From JBDTRY01 sp039931435 (GTDB taxonomy: Bacteria; Acidobacteriota; Thermoanaerobaculia; Gp7-AA8), in contig JBDTRY010000025.1 in the NCBI GenBank assembly GCA_039931435.1, positions 1-28,644 of the forward strand: 28,644 nucleotides of DNA, read 5' to 3'. Below the pieces are notes generated by a model that had not been told where the DNA came from, ran no database searches, and saw nothing but the letters and a program-made list of their open reading frames with translations. The translations under genes and the position numbers were made by a program. This document shows, piece after piece, positions 7,501 to 15,006 of the stretch. How positions within the stretch are numbered: the first letter of the stretch is position 1; each line of letters begins with the position of its first letter.

Positions 7501-7688
7501 GCCCTGATAATCGTGTATTGGACAAATGGGTACCACCTGACTTGGTCTCGACGCCGTGAGCGTTGTTGCGCCTCCTCAGCATAGGAGCCGCTATGCCTGC
7601 GTCGGCGCGCCTAGCTCACGTCGCCGATTCCTGCGTCATCTGGTACCAATTCATCCAATTCACGCCACTGGTAGTCGTGTCATGCCTG
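7490..7688. repeat. Long imperfect inverted repeat, possible MITE-like element
   Basis: The outer ends CAGGATGACACG (7490-7502 region) and CGTGTCATGCCTG (7676-7688) are inverted copies. Next, CGTG (7512-7515) pairs with CACG (7651-7654). ATTGG plus GGTACCA from 7517 on pairs with TGGTACCAATTCATCCAAT (7631-7649). Inside, GTGAGC (7556-7561) pairs with GCTCAC (7614-7619), and the centre has CTCCT/AGGAG (7572-7587). The whole could fold as one long stem of about 200 bases. It has no coding capacity. Either a non-autonomous mobile element or a structured transcript would fit. Confidence 0.6.
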
Positions 7689-7790
7689 CGCCACCGGCGG
7701 GTGTGTCGTTCTCCCGCTCGGGATGACCGCGATTGGACGTCGTGCCATGCCTGCGACACCGGCACGTGCGCCATCCCCGCACAGGATGAC
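7674..7790. repeat. Two imperfect tandem units ending in GGATGAC
   Basis: Unit 1 (7674-7727) and unit 2 (7739-7790) share GTCGTG-CATGCCTGCG, an ACCGGC core, a C-rich stretch and a GGATGAC end. Their starts are 65 bases apart. The same motif order is seen in diverged form at 100-174. The first unit's head is also the right end of the long inverted repeat. Confidence 0.65.
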
Positions 7791-7885
7791 TGATATGCTT
7801 TGCTACCCCGATATGTTCGAGAAATGACCTGCTGGATGAATGCGCCCTTTGACTGCTCAGCGCGATCGACCTCAGAGAGGCGCTG

Positions 7886-8551
7886 ATGGTCGGCCGCGGG
7901 CGTCCATTCGCTGTCTACGGCCATCGCGGGACGCCGCTCTCGGCTCAGGAAAACACGCTGCCGTCATTCGAGCAGTCCGTCGCCGCCGGGTGCGGATTCG
8001 AAACGGATCTTCGGCGGCTGGCCGATGGCACAATTGTGCTCGTTCATGACGCGGTGGTGAGCGGCTTTCGGGTGTCGAGTCTTACCTGGGAAGAGATTTG
8101 CGAACTGTCCGCTGACGTCGCGCGGCTCGAGGAGCTGCGCCCGTTCTCTGGAAGGTCCCCGATGATTCTCGAAGTCAAGGAAACTGGATGGGAGCAGCAG
8201 GTCGTGTCCATCACTCGTGACTGGCGCGAGGTGGTGATCTCCTCGTTCAGTCTGGAAGTCCTCGCGGCGCTGAAGGCAGCAGCCTGCGAGCACCCGCTGG
8301 GGCTGATCGCCGAGCAGAATGTTCCGGAGGGCGCTGCCCTGGCCGCGGCCCTCGGCGTGGACGTGTACTTTCCCCACTACCGGCAGGTCACACCCGAGCT
8401 GGTGGCCAGCCTTCACGAACAGCAGATCAAAGTAACAGCCTGGAGTCCGAACAGCCCGACGATCTGGAACGACCTGCTCGAGGCCGGCTGCGACGGATTG
8501 ATCACGGACCTCCCCGCCCTGGCGATGCAGTGGCTGAAGACTCTGACCTGA
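7886..8551 (+). CDS. Glycerophosphodiester phosphodiesterase family protein
   Basis: Members of this TIM-barrel family cut glycerophosphodiesters to glycerol-3-phosphate and an alcohol, using a metal ion. The motifs are in order: GHRG (H13, R14), ENT (E22-N23), ETD (E39 and D41, metal ligands), DGTIVLVHD (H54, the second catalytic His) and ILEVKE. The ending (ITAWSPNSP-like KVTAWSPN, then CDGLITDLPALA) is the typical last strand. It has 221 aa, slightly short of the usual 240-250, and no signal peptide, so a cytoplasmic enzyme is expected. AGAGG lies 6 bases before the ATG at 7886. It follows the repeat-filled gap and appears to stand alone. Confidence 0.9.
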   Translation: MVGRGRPFAVYGHRGTPLSAQENTLPSFEQSVAAGCGFETDLRRLADGTIVLVHDAVVSGFRVSSLTWEEICELSADVARLEELRPFSGRSPMILEVKETGWEQQVVSITRDWREVVISSFSLEVLAALKAAACEHPLGLIAEQNVPEGAALAAALGVDVYFPHYRQVTPELVASLHEQQIKVTAWSPNSPTIWNDLLEAGCDGLITDLPALAMQWLKTLT

Positions 8552-8822
8552 AGGCGCTCAACCAGGACGGCCGTGACGACAACGTTCGCGGTTTCGCGTC
8601 AACCTGCTTTCCGCCCGGTGCAATGGCCGGCCACCGGGTTTTCGCTGGTTTTAACCGTGGATTACGCGAAGGCGAAGGCACTCCCAAGGCAGCCTTCCGC
8701 ACAGCGTCCCAGGATCCCGGGTTCGGGGACCAAACCGGGCCGTCAGCCCCGCATGAAGCTCGATGCAATGTGCTAAACTCGGCGCCAATCAGAAAAACTG
8801 AAACTCGGGAGGGGCAGCGGAT

Positions 8823-9008
8823 ATGACGGTTTGGGAGTACAAGATCATCAACATCCGCTCGGAAAATTACTCGATGGACCCCCGTCGAGCTGAGGAACTG
8901 AACCGCCTTGGCGCTGAGGGTTGGGAGCTGGTCAGCATCACCTCGATCAACTTCAAAACCGGCGCGACCGATCACATCGGAATGGTCTTCAAGCGCGAAA
9001 AAGTGTGA
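8823..9008 (+). CDS. DUF4177 family small protein
   Basis: This 61 aa protein has the short beta-alpha-beta pattern of DUF4177: WEYKIINI at the start, a helix with ELNRLGAEGWELVSI, and a final strand GMVFKREKV. The L-x-x-LGAEGWELV motif is the family hallmark. Function is unknown. The ribosome site GGGAGGGG is strong and 8 bases before the ATG. The 271 bases upstream (8552-8822) show no gene and no clear promoter. The gene is 156 bases before gpmI and may or may not be co-transcribed. Confidence 0.85.
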   Translation: MTVWEYKIINIRSENYSMDPRRAEELNRLGAEGWELVSITSINFKTGATDHIGMVFKREKV

Positions 9009-9131
9009 ACACAGCCATCCGGGATCAGGCCCACTGATCTGCGACCAGGAACCCTTCTTACGGCCCGCTGGGAACTCGAGCACAGGCGCTGAGTCCTCAC
9101 GCCCCCAACCATACCGTCACTGAATTTGATA

Positions 9132-9158
9132 TCTTCCCGACTCCTGCGTTCGGGAAGA
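9132..9158 (+). promoter_or_regulatory. Hairpin covering the gpmI ribosome-binding site
   Basis: TCTTCCCGA (9132-9140) and TCGGGAAGA (9150-9158) form a perfect 9-bp stem with a 9-base loop. The right arm contains GGGAAG, the probable ribosome site of gpmI (ATG at 9165). In RNA this would sequester the site. The regulatory effect is inferred. Confidence 0.5.
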
Positions 9159-9164
9159 ACATCC

Positions 9165-10736
9165 ATGTCCGAAAGCCGCCCACCACTCCTCCTCGTCGTC
9201 ATGGACGGCTTCGGCTGCCGGGGGGACAAGGACTGGAATGCCGTGGCCCAGGCGAACACACCGGAGCTTTCGCGGCTGTTTCAGGACTTTCCCTGGACGA
9301 CGCTGGAAGCGTCGGGGGAACGTGTGGGGCTTCCTGCCGGGCAGATGGGCAACTCCGAGGTCGGCCACCTGAATATCGGTGCGGGACGAGTGGTCGATCA
9401 GGACATCATCCGGATCAGCAAAGCCGTGCGCAATGGGGATCTGGCTGGGCATCCCGTCCTTGTCGAGGCCATTGAGCGCCTGAAGCGGACAGGGCGCTGG
9501 CTGCATCTGGTGGGCCTGCTCTCCGATGGAGGTGTCCATTCGCTACAGGCGCATCTGCAGGGGCTGATTGACGCCGCCGTTGCCAACGGGATGCCGCTGC
9601 AGGAAGGGATGCCCTCGATTTTCGTGCACGCCATTCTCGACGGCAGGGATACCCCTCCGATGTCGGCCCGTCACTACCTCCGCGAACTTCTGACATTCAT
9701 CGACGACAAGCCGCAGGTTCATCTTTCGACCTTCATCGGCCGCTACTTCACCATGGATCGCGACAAGCGCTGGGATCGCATCAAGCGCGGATACGACCTG
9801 ATGACTCTGGGTATCGGAATCGAAACGAGTACGCCATTCGGATCGATCGAGCGTCATTACGAAGCGGGAGTAACGGACGAATTCATGGATCCCCACGCTC
9901 TTCTTCTTCGTGACGGGGCGCACCGAGGGAAAATTCGAGACGGCGATACGGTACTGTTTTTCAACTTCCGAGCGGATCGCATGCGGGAAATCGTCACGGC
10001 GCTCAGCGCGCCGGACTTCGACGGTTTCGATCGCAGCGTTTTTCCGGCCGTTGACCTCATCTCCATGACCAGGTATCACGAGGAGTATCAGTTCCCTGTA
10101 CTGTTTCCCCCACCGGTGATCTCCGGAAATCTTGGAGAGGTCTTCGCCAAAGCGGGCCTGAGCCAGTTGCGAATCGCGGAAACCGAAAAGTATGCGCACG
10201 TCACCTATTTCTTCAATGGCGGTTCGGACCAGGTCTTTCCCGGAGAGGAGCGCACCCTCATTCCCTCGCCGAAGATTGCCACCTACGACCGTCAGCCGGA
10301 GATGTCGGTGTTCGAGCTGGCGGACGCGGTGGTCAGCGCCGTGCAGTCGAAGTCCTTCGACGTGATCGTGCTGAACATTGCCAATCCGGACATGGTCGGG
10401 CACACCGGAGTCATGAATGCCGCGGTGGCCGCGGTCGAAGCCACTGACGCGGCGCTGGGAAAGATTCTCGCGGCAGTTCAGGCTGCCGAAGGCGTAGCAC
10501 TCATCACCGCCGATCACGGAAACGCCGAGATCATGTTCGATCCTGCTACCGGGCAGCCGCATACGGCACATACCACCAGTCCCGTTCCCCTGATCCTTTT
10601 CGATCCACGGAAGCGTTACGGCACGCTTCGGGACGGTGGCGCGCTCGAGAACGTGGCCCCGACGATTCTGCAGATACTGCGGTTGCCCAAACCGAAGGAA
10701 ATGACGGCCCAGTCGCTCCTCGAAACCGGCCGATGA
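9165..10736 (+). CDS. gpmI: 2,3-bisphosphoglycerate-independent phosphoglycerate mutase
   Basis: It interconverts 3- and 2-phosphoglycerate in glycolysis and gluconeogenesis, using two manganese ions and a phosphoserine. The 523 aa length is normal (about 510-520). Metal-binding D14 lies in VVMDGFG. The nucleophile S64 is in GNSEVGHLNIGAGR. DGRDTPP, the substrate loop, is present, as are IANPDMVGHTG and ITADHGNAE for the second metal site. The ATG at 9165 is chosen (MSESRPPLLLVVMDG) with GGAAG before it; an upstream in-frame TTG at 9126 has no ribosome site. The last codons overlap the next gene as ATGA. It is the first gene of a coupled three-gene operon. Confidence 0.97.
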   Translation: MSESRPPLLLVVMDGFGCRGDKDWNAVAQANTPELSRLFQDFPWTTLEASGERVGLPAGQMGNSEVGHLNIGAGRVVDQDIIRISKAVRNGDLAGHPVLVEAIERLKRTGRWLHLVGLLSDGGVHSLQAHLQGLIDAAVANGMPLQEGMPSIFVHAILDGRDTPPMSARHYLRELLTFIDDKPQVHLSTFIGRYFTMDRDKRWDRIKRGYDLMTLGIGIETSTPFGSIERHYEAGVTDEFMDPHALLLRDGAHRGKIRDGDTVLFFNFRADRMREIVTALSAPDFDGFDRSVFPAVDLISMTRYHEEYQFPVLFPPPVISGNLGEVFAKAGLSQLRIAETEKYAHVTYFFNGGSDQVFPGEERTLIPSPKIATYDRQPEMSVFELADAVVSAVQSKSFDVIVLNIANPDMVGHTGVMNAAVAAVEATDAALGKILAAVQAAEGVALITADHGNAEIMFDPATGQPHTAHTTSPVPLILFDPRKRYGTLRDGGALENVAPTILQILRLPKPKEMTAQSLLETGR

Positions 10737-11356
10737 TCGAGCGGCTGATCGTCGTTCGTCATGGAGAGACGGTGCATAACCTGCGCGGTATTGCACAGGG
10801 TTGGAGTGACAGCGAGCTTTCCGAGACCGGGCTCGTTCAGGTCGGCAAGGCCGCCGAGCGCCTGGTGACGCTGTCGCCTACCGCGGTTTACTCCTCCAGC
10901 CTGCCGCGTGCGGTGACGACGGCGGAATCGATCGCCGGTGCCCTGGGTCTGAACATGATCGTTCTCGACGAGCTTCGAGAAATGAATTGCGGGAGATGGG
11001 AAGGGCTTCCTTTTCTTTCAGTGCGCCGAGACGAACCGGAATACTTTGCTCGCTGGTCGGCGGATCCTGCCGTGCCCTGTCCCGAGGGCGAATCCCATAC
11101 CGACGTGCGGGCAAGAATTACAAAGGCGCTTCAGCGGGTTGAGCTGGATTCTGATGGCGCTCCCTCCAGCCCGGTCCTGGTATCACACGGCACTGCAATC
11201 CGCATCGCTGCTACGGTGCTGCTGGGGTTACCTCTGGAATGCGCCAGGCAATTCGCGCAGGACAACGCCGCCATCAACATTTTCGATCGCCGCGGTGGGG
11301 CTTACATCCTGGAACGATGGAATGATGTGACTCACTGGCGGGAAGGAAAAGGATGA
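10733..11356 (+). CDS. Histidine phosphatase family protein (RHGE type)
   Basis: The 207 aa protein belongs to the phosphoglycerate mutase-like histidine phosphatases, in which a histidine is phosphorylated during catalysis. RHGE (R9-H10-G11-E12) is the catalytic motif; ARITKALQRV, then VSHGTAIRIAA supplies the second His; SSSLPRAVTTAE and LREMNCGRWEG are also typical. It begins inside the gpmI stop (ATGA overlap) and ends in the same way over argS, so translation is coupled. The substrate is not clear. Options are a GpmB-like sugar phosphatase or alpha-ribazole phosphatase (CobC); since gpmI does the mutase reaction, a true cofactor-dependent mutase is unlikely. Confidence 0.9.
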   Translation: MIERLIVVRHGETVHNLRGIAQGWSDSELSETGLVQVGKAAERLVTLSPTAVYSSSLPRAVTTAESIAGALGLNMIVLDELREMNCGRWEGLPFLSVRRDEPEYFARWSADPAVPCPEGESHTDVRARITKALQRVELDSDGAPSSPVLVSHGTAIRIAATVLLGLPLECARQFAQDNAAINIFDRRGGAYILERWNDVTHWREGKG

Positions 11357-13320
11357 TTCTCGAAGAGATTACGGAGCGGCTCAGCGAAACCTTGCGCAGC
11401 CGTGTCTTGAACCGTTTCGGTCACGCTGTGGAGCGCGTGGTCCTGCAGGTCCCGCCGAAGCTGGCCATGGGAGATCTGGCCAGCCCTCTGCCCCTGGAGC
11501 TCGCCCGTGTTTTGAAAAAGGCGCCGCGGCAGATTGCCGAAGGGATTCTGGAGGGCATGGAGCTTCCTGCTCTGGTGAAGAAGGCTACTGTGGAAGGAGC
11601 GGGTTACCTGAATTTCCACATCGACAGGGGTGCTTTCACCGCCTCGTACATCAATGCGGTCATGGCTCCTCCCGCTCCTGCCGGAGAGCGTGTCCTCGTC
11701 GAGCACACGAACATCAATCCGAACAAGGCTGCCCACATCGGCCATCTGCGAAATGCGGTCCTTGGAGACACCCTCGTCCGCTGTCTGCGCTGGCTTGGCA
11801 ACCGCGTCGAAACCCAGAATTACATCGATGACACCGGCGTACAGCTGGCAGACGTAGTCGTCGGATTTCAGCGATTGCTCGGAGAATCCGAGGCCGACGT
11901 GCAGGCCCACATCGACGATTCCAGTTCCCGGTTCGACTACTTCTGCTGGGATCTCTATGCCCGTGTCGGCAGCGAGTACGAAAAGAATCCGGAAGCAAAG
12001 GAATGGCGGAGGGAGGCGCTGCACAGAATCGAAAACCGCGAAGGGGAAACCGCCCGCATCGGCTCAACCGTCGCTGAGGCGGTGGTGCGCCTCCATGTGG
12101 CCACAATGCTCCGGCTGGACATCCAGTACGACGTTCTAACGAAGGAGAGCGACATCATCGCTCTCCATTTCTGGGACCACGCCTTCACACTTCTGAAGGA
12201 GTGCGGAGCTGTGGTCCACGAAACAGAGGGCAAGAATGCCGGTTGCTGGGTGATGCGCCTCTCCGACTCCGCCGAGTTCGAGGGCATGGAGGAGCCGGAC
12301 AAGATCCTCGTACGCTCGAACGGAACCGTCACCTACGTGGGGAAGGACATTGCCTATCAGCTCTGGAAGTTCGGTCTTCTCGACCGCAGCTTCGGTTACC
12401 GGAAATTTCTGCAGTATCCGGACGGCCATGTCCTGTGGGAGTCGACGCATGAATCCACGGGCGCGCCCGCTGCCGCGCACTTCGGTGGGGCCACCCTGGT
12501 CTATAACGTCATCGACACACGTCAGGCTTACCTTCAGAAAATCGTCAAGGAGGGCCTGCGCCTTCTGGGTCATGCCCGGGAAGCGGACCGCTCAGTCCAT
12601 TTTTCCTATGAGATGGTAGCGCTCACTCCCGAGACAGCTTCCGCTCTGGGGATGACCATCTCCGCCGATCAATCAGGAAAGAATTTTCTGGAGATGTCGG
12701 GACGGAAGGGACTGGGAGTGAAGGCTGACGACCTGCTCGATGCTTTGGAGGCAAAGGCCCTCGAAGCGGTTCAGTCGGGATCCGTTCGGGCCGGACAGAG
12801 CGAGATGAATTTCGAAGAGCTCGCCCACGCTATCGCCATCGGCGCCATTCGATACTTCATGCTCAAATTCGGTCGGAACAAGGTCATCGCCTTCGACTTC
12901 AATGAGGCGCTCACCTTCGAGGGGGATTCAGGTCCGTACCTTCAATACTCGACCGTGCGCGTAGAGAACATCTTCAGGAAGTTGAGCGAGCGAAACGTGG
13001 AGTCCATGCTTGATCGATCATCGATCGACTCGCTGACCATCGGGGAAGAGATGGAAGACGAGCTCTGGGAAATTGTGCGCATGAGTGCCGAAACGCCGGC
13101 AGTGATCCGGCGTTCGGTGGAGTCCCTGGAGCTGTCGATGATCACCCACCACGCCCTGGAAATGGCCCAGAAATTCAATTCGTTCTATCACAAGTTCCCG
13201 ATCCTCAATGAGAAGGATCCGGCCTTGCGCCAGCAACGCGCCGCATGCGCGGAAGTGTTCCGGCAGACGATGCAAGGCCTCCTCGGTCTGATCGGGATTC
13301 CCGTGCCCGCCAGGATGTGA
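11353..13320 (+). CDS. argS: Arginyl-tRNA synthetase
   Basis: ArgS charges tRNA-Arg with arginine, a class I synthetase. Residues 1-100 form the N-terminal Add-1 domain. The nucleotide-binding HIGH motif is at 128-131 (NPNKAAHIGH). The KMSK region appears as MSGRKG at about 448-453, a form common in one ArgS branch. The DALR anticodon-binding domain starts at about residue 527 (GPYLQYSTVRVENIF) and runs to the end. At 655 aa it is longer than the usual 550-600. The extra length seems to lie in the catalytic domain around residues 170-230 (charged helices). It overlaps the previous gene by 4 bases. No terminator is obvious after it. Confidence 0.96.
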   Translation: MILEEITERLSETLRSRVLNRFGHAVERVVLQVPPKLAMGDLASPLPLELARVLKKAPRQIAEGILEGMELPALVKKATVEGAGYLNFHIDRGAFTASYINAVMAPPAPAGERVLVEHTNINPNKAAHIGHLRNAVLGDTLVRCLRWLGNRVETQNYIDDTGVQLADVVVGFQRLLGESEADVQAHIDDSSSRFDYFCWDLYARVGSEYEKNPEAKEWRREALHRIENREGETARIGSTVAEAVVRLHVATMLRLDIQYDVLTKESDIIALHFWDHAFTLLKECGAVVHETEGKNAGCWVMRLSDSAEFEGMEEPDKILVRSNGTVTYVGKDIAYQLWKFGLLDRSFGYRKFLQYPDGHVLWESTHESTGAPAAAHFGGATLVYNVIDTRQAYLQKIVKEGLRLLGHAREADRSVHFSYEMVALTPETASALGMTISADQSGKNFLEMSGRKGLGVKADDLLDALEAKALEAVQSGSVRAGQSEMNFEELAHAIAIGAIRYFMLKFGRNKVIAFDFNEALTFEGDSGPYLQYSTVRVENIFRKLSERNVESMLDRSSIDSLTIGEEMEDELWEIVRMSAETPAVIRRSVESLELSMITHHALEMAQKFNSFYHKFPILNEKDPALRQQRAACAEVFRQTMQGLLGLIGIPVPARM

Positions 13321-13331
13321 CCTCGGTCACG
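13316..13331. promoter_or_regulatory. CRP/FNR-like palindrome at the end of argS
   Basis: TGTGA-CCTCGG-TCACG fits the TGTGA-N6-TCACA consensus of CRP-type regulators except the last base, and its inner part GTGACC/GGTCAC is a perfect dyad. It overlaps the argS stop codon and lies about 170 bases before the 13491 gene. Whether a CRP-family protein exists here cannot be seen. Confidence 0.3.
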
Positions 13332-13490
13332 CAGGAGCGAATCCCAGCTGCTTACTATGAGGTCCCGTGCCGGGCAGAGAGGCAGTCTTCTTTGACGTTC
13401 TCTTGACGGACCGGGGGTAGTGTTGCTGCCCGAGGGTAGGAATTCTATTGTCGGGAAAAGGTACTTGCTCGAACGAAATCGTGCAAACGG

Positions 13491-13676
13491 ATGGGAACTA
13501 TGTATCGAAACTGGACGTGGCAGGATTGGATCCTGCGAGGACTGATCGTCCTCGGTGGCGGACTGGCAGCGACGCTCTTCATTCTTCAGGGAAAGGCCGA
13601 GGTTCTCCCGGCGCTTGCGATTGGTAGCGTACTGGGAGTTCTCCTGATGGATCGCGGAGCCGGAGATCGGATCTAA
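13491..13676 (+). CDS. Small putative membrane protein
   Basis: The open frame gives 61 aa. An N-terminal charged patch (MYRNWTWQDWILR) leads to one hydrophobic helix (GLIVLGGGLAATLFILQG), and a second (VLPALAIGSVLGVLLMD) follows before a short charged end. Two membrane spans are likely. The start may be the ATG at 13491 or the one at 13500, which has GGGA 4 bases away. Coding is supported by this clear two-span pattern and by the gap on both sides, but I do not recognise a family. Upstream there are two TTGACG boxes (13392 and 13403) without a good -10. Confidence 0.5.
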   Translation: MGTMYRNWTWQDWILRGLIVLGGGLAATLFILQGKAEVLPALAIGSVLGVLLMDRGAGDRI

Positions 13677-13724
13677 GCCGGGCCGCGTTCGATTTCTCGA
13701 GGCGAACAGAAAACGCAGTGCCGA

Positions 13725-13745
13725 TTCCCGGATCGATTCCGGGAA
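13725..13745. terminator. Hairpin between convergent genes
   Basis: TTCCCGG (13725-13731) and CCGGGAA (13739-13745) form a 7-bp stem with a 7-base loop, between the 13491 gene (+) and the cold-shock gene (-). No T run follows on either side, so it is a weak terminator candidate. Confidence 0.35.
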
Positions 13746-13774
13746 CCGGATCTGGCCTTGCCTGAAGACGAGTC

Positions 13775-13984
13775 CTACTCTGCCTTCTGAACGTTCTCTG
13801 CCTGCAGGCCTTTCGGCCCCTGTTTCACGTCGAACTCCACTCTCTCACCCTCGGAGAGTGTTCGGTATCCACTCTGGTTGACGATGGCCGTGTGGTGAAC
13901 AAACACGTCCTCGCCGTTGTCCCTTTTGATGAAGCCATAGCCTTTATCGTTGTTGAACCACTTCACTACCCCGGTTTCAGGCAT
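13775..13984 (-). CDS. Cold-shock domain protein, CspA family
   Basis: The 69 aa protein is a single OB-fold that binds single-stranded RNA or DNA, acting as an RNA chaperone. RNP1 appears as KGYGFIKRD and RNP2 as DVFVHHTAI; the lead GVVKWFNNDKG is typical. The start is the ATG at 13984 (MPETGVVKWF), with GGAGG 9 bases upstream. An ATG 15 bases earlier overlaps that ribosome site and is less likely. Length matches the usual 66-70 aa. The leader contains two hairpins (listed separately), consistent with post-transcriptional control as known for E. coli cspA, though temperature response is inference here. Confidence 0.95.
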   Translation of the reverse strand: MPETGVVKWFNNDKGYGFIKRDNGEDVFVHHTAIVNQSGYRTLSEGERVEFDVKQGPKGLQAENVQKAE

Positions 13985-14022
13985 GCTGCATACCTCCATT
14001 CATTGCAACGCGCTCTTCAACT

Positions 14023-14063
14023 GCATGGCGATCCCATGCTGGCGACGCACAAGGCGCGCCAGC
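14023..14063 (-). promoter_or_regulatory. Two abutting hairpins in the csp leader
   Basis: GCATGG (14023-14028) pairs with CCATGC (14034-14039) over a 5-base loop. GCTGGCG (14038-14044) pairs with CGCCAGC (14057-14063) over 12 bases. The stems share two bases, so they compete or stack. They lie 39-79 bases before the csp start on its strand, upstream of the ribosome site. Confidence 0.4.
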
Positions 14064-14118
14064 GGCGTGAACCTTGAATTTTGCAAACTCTGGGCCGTGG
14101 CATCCTCGGAACATCCCT

Positions 14119-14985
14119 TTACCAGATCAGAGCCCTGTTCTCTCCGATGACCCGGAACCCCAGCCGCTCGTAAAGGCGGGTGGCGACGAGGTTGAAGTCG
14201 TTGACGAACAGGGTCACTTTCCGGCCACGACGAAGCAGGTGTCCGCAGATTTCTCTCAGAGCTGCGCCGGCCAGACCGCGATTACGGAATCGTGGCGAGG
14301 TCCACACTCCCATGAGTTGCACGGCCTCGTCTGTCACCGCGGAAAGCTCGCACTTGAATACGACTTCCCCGTTTTCGATCTGCACCAGGGAGCGCTGCAT
14401 GGCGATCAGCTCCCGAACCCTTTCGCGATAGCTGAAGGCGTCGCGCTCGAGCGGGTCGATACCCACCTCCTCGCGGTGCATTGCCGCACAAGCGGGGACG
14501 AGCAGATCGAGGTCGCCGGGCCTTCCGTAGCGGACGCGGTCCAGATCTCCCAGGAACTGTGCATGTTCGAGTGCGTAGACTGGTTGTCGCAAGCGTGACA
14601 CCGTGGGCGGGGTGAGCCGCCGTCGAAGGTGCGTCCACAAGCCCTCCACCAGATCGGCCTCGGAGACGATGGCCCGGACCGGGATGCTGCGATTCAGAAT
14701 GCGTTCAGCCACGAGGGACAGCGCGCCGTCGAGGGCCGGCCGCTCCCGGGGCCTGGCCGCAGCCAGGATGACGTTGCCGCCGAGCGAGGCCACACAGATC
14801 GTTCGATCGCCGCTCCGCACTTCAACCGTATGGGTTGCGGTCAGTCCTTCTTCCTGGATTTTGGATAGTAGAAAGACATTGAGCAGCGGCTCCCTGCCGA
14901 GGAAAGTCAGAATGCGTCCGCGGTCCACATCGTGGAGGACGCGAACGGACCATGTCGATTCCGAAGTGCGAAACAACAGAGTCAT
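14119..14985 (-). CDS. GNAT acetyltransferase with N-terminal DUF4081-like domain
   Basis: The C-terminal part (residues about 150-288) is a GNAT fold that transfers acetyl from acetyl-CoA: VQLMGVWTSPRFRNRGLAGA holds the pyrophosphate loop (R-x-x-G-x-A) and VNDFNLVATRLYERLGFRVI is the last helix-strand pair. Residues about 10-125 resemble DUF4081 (RILTFLGREPLLNVFLLSKI, then IVSEADLVEGLW), the arrangement found in actinobacterial GNAT proteins. At 288 aa it fits that class. Substrate is unknown. It starts 21 bases after the cardiolipin synthase gene on the same strand, so it may be the last gene of the recycling operon. Confidence 0.82.
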   Translation of the reverse strand: MTLLFRTSESTWSVRVLHDVDRGRILTFLGREPLLNVFLLSKIQEEGLTATHTVEVRSGDRTICVASLGGNVILAAARPRERPALDGALSLVAERILNRSIPVRAIVSEADLVEGLWTHLRRRLTPPTVSRLRQPVYALEHAQFLGDLDRVRYGRPGDLDLLVPACAAMHREEVGIDPLERDAFSYRERVRELIAMQRSLVQIENGEVVFKCELSAVTDEAVQLMGVWTSPRFRNRGLAGAALREICGHLLRRGRKVTLFVNDFNLVATRLYERLGFRVIGENRALIW

Positions 14986-15006
14986 TGCAGATCTTCACCG
15001 CCGTTG

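Larger units (their letters stand above)
7230..7885. other. Gene-free interval filled with repeats
   Basis: No plausible gene lies in these 656 bases. About 7450-7790 consists of the repeats listed separately. Short open frames here run through repeat units and lack ribosome sites. The part 7230-7340 should hold the promoter of the response regulator, and TTGACT is visible there on the minus strand, but without a convincing -10 box. Confidence 0.7.

Noticed and set aside
7451..7790. CRISPR array
   Set aside because: Units are diverged, of unequal length, lack uniform spacers and have no cas genes nearby.
7563..7793. 76 aa open frame in the repeat-filled gap
   Set aside because: It runs through the inverted repeat and tandem units, with no ribosome site or family likeness.
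9543..10796. 417 aa open frame on the minus strand opposite gpmI
   Set aside because: It is the shadow of a well-supported gpmI on the + strand, has no recognisable motifs and many Arg/His-rich stretches typical of antisense reading of GC-rich genes.
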